Positions 59,931-64,000 of a stretch of 64,000 bases of DNA are shown piece after piece. Position 1 is the first letter of the stretch; each line of letters starts with the position of its first letter. Under the pieces are notes generated by a model, which saw nothing but the letters and a program-made list of their open reading frames with translations, was not told the DNA's origin and searched no databases. The stretch spans positions 62,001-126,000 of the forward strand of contig DAINQU010000006.1 in assembly GCA_036742455.1 (NCBI GenBank), given 5' to 3'. Position numbers and translations under genes: made by a program. The stretch comes from CAIKZZ01 sp036742455. Its GTDB lineage: Bacteria; Pseudomonadota; Gammaproteobacteria; Steroidobacterales; Steroidobacteraceae.

Positions 59931-60799
59931 GGCGTGGCTCCGACGAACTGTTCGATTCGAGCGACCACCGGATCGTCGTGACGATACGGGCGCGCGAGAC
60001 GCCGCAAGATCGTCGAGTGATCGTCGTGCTCGAGCACCAGCGTTTCCACCGGCACGCCCGCTGAGCGCAAGCGGTTGGCCAACGCATCCGTGTTGCGCGG
60101 CAGCACTGTCGTATCGGCCAGCCCCTGCAGCAGCAAGGACGGCGCACTGGCGCTGGAGACTGCATTCACCGGTTGTGAGTCCGGATACCGCTCGGGCGGC
60201 CCGAAGTACTCCTTCAGGTAATCGTCCGTGATCGGCAAGAAATCATACGGCCCGGCCAAGCCGATAAAACCCTGCACGGGTTCGGCCCCGAGCGCGCGCA
60301 AATGGGACGGGTCGAGCGCGACCAAGGCCGCCAATTCGGCGCCGGCCGAATGCCCCATCAAGTAGATCCGTCGCGGATCCGCGCCCACGCGCGCGGCATC
60401 GCGCTGCAATTGGGCGACGGCCGTCGCGACGTCCTGCACGGACTCGGCAAGATGGGCTTGCGGATACAGGCGGTAATTGATCACGGCCACCACCGCACCC
60501 CGCTCTGCCAACCCCGCACCGACGAACCGGTACAGATCTTTCGAGCCCCAATACCAACTGCCGCCGTGCACGAACACGATCAGCGGGCGCTCGGCCGTCG
60601 ACTCCGCGCGCGGTCGATACACGTCGAGGCGTTGCCGTGGCGCCGACCCATACGCAACATCGTGCTGCACGTGTACCGCCGGGTTGACCAGATCGGCGCT
60701 GCTGGCCAAGCGCAGCAAACCGGTCGACGTGCAGGCGCTAAGACCCGCGAGCACGCAGAGCAGCCCCCACCAGCGACCCGTGCCCCAGAGACCTTTCAT
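59927..60799 (-). CDS. Lipoprotein alpha/beta-hydrolase (esterase/lipase-like)
   Basis: A protein of 290 residues with a lipobox (LAGLSAC, Cys at about 23), so it should be lipid-anchored. The hydrolase fold shows the oxyanion motif VFVHGGSWYWGS, nucleophile elbow GHSAGAELA, and a late DDHSTI carrying the probable His. It resembles the BD-FAE/acetyl-esterase group. ATG 60799 overlaps the preceding gene by ATGA. The substrate is unknown. Confidence 0.85.
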   Translation of the reverse strand: MKGLWGTGRWWGLLCVLAGLSACTSTGLLRLASSADLVNPAVHVQHDVAYGSAPRQRLDVYRPRAESTAERPLIVFVHGGSWYWGSKDLYRFVGAGLAERGAVVAVINYRLYPQAHLAESVQDVATAVAQLQRDAARVGADPRRIYLMGHSAGAELAALVALDPSHLRALGAEPVQGFIGLAGPYDFLPITDDYLKEYFGPPERYPDSQPVNAVSSASAPSLLLQGLADTTVLPRNTDALANRLRSAGVPVETLVLEHDDHSTILRRLARPYRHDDPVVARIEQFVGATP

Positions 60800-61296
60800 G
60801 TGCGCAGCCGTCCGGTGGGTTGCCCGTGTGGATCGATCAGATCGTGTGCGCGCAGCCACGCCCGTTCCGAGGCCGTCTCCTGTTCAAACCAAGCGCGAGT
60901 CGAACCGAGCCGGAAGGTGTAACCCCACGCATCCATATCGGCCATCACGCGGTGCGAACCGACGCCTGGTAGGGCCTCGGCCAACAGGATCTGCAGGTAG
61001 CACACCGCGTTTTCCTCGTCGTAGTCACCGCCCGCGTCCGTCAGCAGCGATCGACGGCGCTGGCTGTCCATGCAGATCGTGTGACAGGCTTCGTGTAAGG
61101 CCGAGTGCACGGGTGTGTCATCGCGGACATAGAGCGTCGTCGCAATGATGCCGGCCTCCGGTGCACCCCAGTAACTGCCCGGGATGTCCGCACCACGCTC
61201 AACGAGGACCGTAGCCAGCCCGTAGGGCGCGAACAAGCGCGCCAGCGGCGCAAGTCCGATCGCCGCGACCGGCAAGACGTCGGCCGCGTCGGTCAC
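60796..61296 (-). CDS. Small HExxH-motif protein, putative zinc metallopeptidase, function unknown
   Basis: I do not recognise a named family. The protein has 166 residues and contains HEACH (SALHEACHTICMDSQRRR) at about residues 68-72, and a following acidic segment DYDEENAVCYLQ that could give the third zinc ligand, as in gluzincins. There is no signal peptide or membrane segment, so it is probably cytoplasmic. It overlaps lptE and the lipoprotein hydrolase gene by 4 bp at each end, so it is translated with them. Function is open. Confidence 0.78.
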   Translation of the reverse strand: MTDAADVLPVAAIGLAPLARLFAPYGLATVLVERGADIPGSYWGAPEAGIIATTLYVRDDTPVHSALHEACHTICMDSQRRRSLLTDAGGDYDEENAVCYLQILLAEALPGVGSHRVMADMDAWGYTFRLGSTRAWFEQETASERAWLRAHDLIDPHGQPTGRLRT

Positions 61297-61781
61297 GGCG
61301 TAATGGCCGCCAATCGCCGCATGACGAGACCCGCCAGATCGCGCGCCAAAGCCAAGCGTATGGCCCCCTGTTCCTGCTCTTTCGCCAAGATCGCGGTCGT
61401 ATCAAAACTGTAGTCGCGGGACAGTTCGAGGCGGCTCGGCGCGATGACCTCCTGTCCCGCCACCAGCACCCGATACCGGATGGCGTAAAACACTTCGTAT
61501 TCGGTCGGTGTGTTGTTGGCAGACACCGACAGCACGCGTTGCGTCGGTTGATCGTCGAGGACTTCGACCACCGCACCCGGCCCCGACCCTTCCAGCACCG
61601 TCGCACCGGCAGCCGACAGCGACTCGACCAAGGCCCGATGGAAATCCGTGTAGCGATTCGATGCGACAACCCGCGTCGTCTGAAACGCCGGCGGCAGTGG
61701 CGCGCTGCCCTGCAAATGGAAGCCGCAGCCCGTCAGGGCCACGACCAGCAGGCACGCGATCCACGACCGCCCGCGGCTCAC
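61293..61781 (-). CDS. lptE: LPS-assembly lipoprotein LptE
   Basis: A protein of 162 residues with a lipobox (VALTGCGFHLQG) and the LptE pattern GFHLQGSAPLPPAF. LptE plugs LptD in the outer membrane and helps LPS insertion. It is directly downstream of leuS (ATGA overlap), as in other gammaproteobacteria, but not next to holA. Confidence 0.92.
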   Translation of the reverse strand: MSRGRSWIACLLVVALTGCGFHLQGSAPLPPAFQTTRVVASNRYTDFHRALVESLSAAGATVLEGSGPGAVVEVLDDQPTQRVLSVSANNTPTEYEVFYAIRYRVLVAGQEVIAPSRLELSRDYSFDTTAILAKEQEQGAIRLALARDLAGLVMRRLAAITP

Positions 61782-64000
61782 GCCACCACCACGTTGACGA
61801 GCTTGCCCTTCACCACGATCACTTTGCGCACGGTGAGTTCCCCGATGAACCGCTGCACCGTCGCATCGGCCAAGGCGGTCTCGCGAACGCTGGCTTCATC
61901 CGCATCGACGGCGACGGTGATCTGGCTGCGCAGTTTGCCGTTGACTTGCACGACGAGCGTCACCGCATCCTGCGTCAACGCCTCCGGATCCGCCGAGGGC
62001 CACGGCTCATCGATCAAGGCCGTCGTATGGCCGAGCGCCTGCCAGAGGGCGTGGGTGACGTGCGGAACGACCGGCGACAGCACGAGTACGGCGATTTCCA
62101 GGGCTTCGTGCACGACGGCCCGCGCCGACTCCGAGGCCGTGTCGTGACGGGAGATCGCATTCAACAACTCCATCACCGCGGCGATCGCGGTGTTGAAGGT
62201 CCGACGCCGACCGTAGTCATCGCCGACTTTGATCAACGTCTGGTGCGCAAGGCGCCGCAAATCTTTATCCGCCGGCGTCATCGCGGCGCGATCCAAGGCC
62301 GGTACCGGCCCCGCAGACACCGCGGTGTGGACGGCCTTCCAAAGACGCTTCAGGAAGCGGAAAGCGCCCTCCGCGCCCTCATCCGACCAATCGAGCGACA
62401 GCTCGGGCGGCGCCGCGAACATCATGAACAGACGCGCCGTATCCGCGCCGTAGCGATCAATGAACGCCTGCGGATCGACACCGTTGTTCTTCGACTTCGA
62501 CATGGTGCCGATGCCGCCGCTTTCGACCGGCAGCCCATCGGCCTTCAGGCGGGCACCCACCGGCGTCCCTCTCTCGTCCGTTACGACTTCCACGTCGGCC
62601 GGGTTGTAGTACACCACTCGACCCGAGGCTGGCTTGCGGAAGTAAATCGCGTTGCGCACCATGCCCTGCGTCAGCAGGTTCGAGAAGGGTTCGCCGAGCT
62701 CGACCAGTCCGAGGTCGCGCATCACCTTCGTCCAGAAGCGCGAATACAGCAAATGCAAAATGGCGTGCTCGATGCCACCGATGTACTGATCGGCCGGCAA
62801 CCAGTAGCCGACGCGACCGTCCACCATCGCCGCGTCGTTACCGGCCGACGCGTAGCGCAGGAAGTACCACGAGGAATCGACAAAGGTATCCATCGTGTCC
62901 GTTTCGCGACGCGCGGTACTCCCGCAGCGCGGGCATTGGCACTCGACAAACGCCGCGTGGCGACCGAGCGGATTACCCGAGCCGTCCGGCACGAGATCCA
63001 CGGGGAGCACCACCGGCAGATCGGTCTCGGGGACGGGGACCACGCCGCAGCTCGCACAGTGAATCAGCGGGATCGGGCAGCCCCAGTAACGCTGCCGCGA
63101 GATCCCCCAGTCGCGCAGGCGCCACTGCACCTGCAGCGAGCCAAGCCCCTTGCCGGTGAGGTCAGCGGCGATACGCGCGATCGCGTCGGCGTGACCGAGA
63201 CCGTCGTACGGCCCTGAGTGCACGCACACGCCCTCTTCGGCGTACCACGCCTGCCAGGCGTCGGTGGAATACGGCTGGCCACCGACGTCGATGACCTGAC
63301 GGATGGGCAGGCTGTATTTCTGAGCGAACGCAAAGTCACGCTCGTCGTGCGCCGGTACGCCCATCACGGCGCCCTCGCCGTAGCCCATCAGCACGTAATT
63401 GCCCACCCAGACCGGGACGGCGGCGCCGGTGAGCGGGTGCGTGACGGTCAGACCCGTCGGCATGCCCTTCTTTTCCATGGTGGCCAAATCGGCCTCCATG
63501 ACACTGCCGCGCTTGCATTCGTCCACAAACGCCGCGAGCGCGGCGTCGGTCGTGGCGGCATGGGTCGCGAGTGGGTGTTCGGCCGCGACGGCGACAAAGG
63601 TCACGCCCATCACCGTATCGGCCCGAGTCGTGAACACTTTCAGGGTGTGCTCAACGCCCTGCAAGGTGTACGGGAATGCGATGGTGACGCCTTCGCTGCG
63701 CCCGATCCAATTGGCCTGCATCGTGCGCACGCGCTCCGGCCAGCCTTCCAACTGCTGGACATCGTCCAACAGTTCCTGCGCATAGCGGGTGATCGCGAGG
63801 TAATACATCGGGATTTCGCGCTTTTCGACCAACGCGCCGGTGCGCCAGCCGCGACCGTCGATGACCTGCTCATTGGCGAGGACCGTGTGGTCCACCGGAT
63901 CCCAATTCACCGTACCGGTCTTTTGATAGGCGATGCCCGATTCGAGCATCTTCAAGAACAGCCACTGATTCCAGCGGTAGTAATCGGGTTTGCAGGTCGT
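61778..64000 (-). CDS. leuS: Leucyl-tRNA synthetase (partial, 5' end off window)
   Basis: The last 740 residues of a protein of about 860. The segment begins in the catalytic domain (CKPDYYRWNQWLFLKMLESG), continues through the editing domain (VFTTRADTVMGVTFVAVAAEHPL), and includes the KMSKS-type loop as MSKSKNNGVDP, then the anticodon-binding helices and a C-terminal domain (VQVNGKLRSQITV). The frame is open to the edge of the window. It heads the leuS-lptE series. Confidence 0.97.
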   Translation of the reverse strand, partial: TTCKPDYYRWNQWLFLKMLESGIAYQKTGTVNWDPVDHTVLANEQVIDGRGWRTGALVEKREIPMYYLAITRYAQELLDDVQQLEGWPERVRTMQANWIGRSEGVTIAFPYTLQGVEHTLKVFTTRADTVMGVTFVAVAAEHPLATHAATTDAALAAFVDECKRGSVMEADLATMEKKGMPTGLTVTHPLTGAAVPVWVGNYVLMGYGEGAVMGVPAHDERDFAFAQKYSLPIRQVIDVGGQPYSTDAWQAWYAEEGVCVHSGPYDGLGHADAIARIAADLTGKGLGSLQVQWRLRDWGISRQRYWGCPIPLIHCASCGVVPVPETDLPVVLPVDLVPDGSGNPLGRHAAFVECQCPRCGSTARRETDTMDTFVDSSWYFLRYASAGNDAAMVDGRVGYWLPADQYIGGIEHAILHLLYSRFWTKVMRDLGLVELGEPFSNLLTQGMVRNAIYFRKPASGRVVYYNPADVEVVTDERGTPVGARLKADGLPVESGGIGTMSKSKNNGVDPQAFIDRYGADTARLFMMFAAPPELSLDWSDEGAEGAFRFLKRLWKAVHTAVSAGPVPALDRAAMTPADKDLRRLAHQTLIKVGDDYGRRRTFNTAIAAVMELLNAISRHDTASESARAVVHEALEIAVLVLSPVVPHVTHALWQALGHTTALIDEPWPSADPEALTQDAVTLVVQVNGKLRSQITVAVDADEASVRETALADATVQRFIGELTVRKVIVVKGKLVNVVVA

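Noticed and set aside
61508..63217. Plus-strand open frame of about 570 codons opposite leuS and lptE
   Set aside because: Shadow frame of two clearly assigned genes.
1..64000. CRISPR arrays, insertion sequences, prophage genes, attachment sites
   Set aside because: No regularly spaced repeats, transposase, integrase or phage structural genes were seen; the accessory character of the first 24 kb rests on gene content only.

Overview
The window is a 64 kb stretch of high-GC chromosome from an aerobic gammaproteobacterium. I base this on several things: the zapA - 6S RNA arrangement, a Vfr/CRP-type regulator, Coq7-type ubiquinone hydroxylation, DarP, TldD/PmbA, YhdP, RNase G, and the leuS-lptE...holA-nadD-rsfS-rlmH gene order. 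The large TonB-dependent receptor paired with a TPR-sulfotransferase, and the PurC of the longer (about 300-residue) type, would fit the Xanthomonadales/Nevskiales/Steroidobacter side of the class. That placement is inference. I see no insertion sequence, prophage, CRISPR array or integrase.

Region 1 (about 1-24 kb) is accessory catabolism centred on carnitine and related betaines. A plus-strand operon (1198-5424) encodes a BKACE-type beta-keto acid cleavage enzyme, a small hot-dog thioesterase, an NDP-forming acyl-CoA ligase and a CaiD-like carnitinyl-CoA dehydratase. A minus-strand operon (19394-14711) encodes a carnitine 3-dehydrogenase fused to a second thioesterase, a BetI-like TetR regulator, an acyl-CoA dehydrogenase and an MFS transporter. 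Together these can be read as gamma-butyrobetaine -> CoA ester -> crotonobetainyl-CoA -> carnitinyl-CoA -> carnitine -> 3-dehydrocarnitine -> betainyl-CoA + acetoacetate -> glycine betaine. Between the two operons lie a LysR regulator, a non-pyrrolysine MttB-family methyltransferase, a dimethylglycine/sarcosine-dehydrogenase-like flavoprotein and a GlcD-like FAD oxidase, which could continue the demethylation of glycine betaine. There are also an exported serine hydrolase, an enolase-superfamily dehydratase and the 3' part of a ThDP enzyme. A TPR-sulfotransferase/TonB-dependent receptor operon closes the block.

Region 2 (about 24.7-44.7 kb) is housekeeping: ispG-phhB; the ubiI/ubiH-like, pepP and ygfB operon; TIGR02449-zapA; 6S RNA; an EVE-domain protein; rpiA; a YihG-like acyltransferase; tRNA-Gln(CUG); rplM-rpsI; coq7; crp; rpe; an orphan DUF2384 protein; djlA; purC; yihY; pmbA; darP; and purEK. 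A very small Lys/Ala-only ORF (32595-32660) has its own promoter, ribosome binding site and strong terminator.

Region 3 (about 44.8-64 kb) holds an ExeA-like ATPase fused to an FHA domain. It is followed by a long minus-strand series: leuS, lptE, a HExxH protein, a lipoprotein hydrolase, a BtuF-like protein, an S10 peptidase, holA, nadD, rsfS, rlmH, then maf, rng, yhdP, a nitrilase and tldD. The usual lptE-holA adjacency is interrupted by four extra genes. RsfS carries an unusual histone-H1-like Lys/Ala-rich N-terminal extension of about 70 residues.
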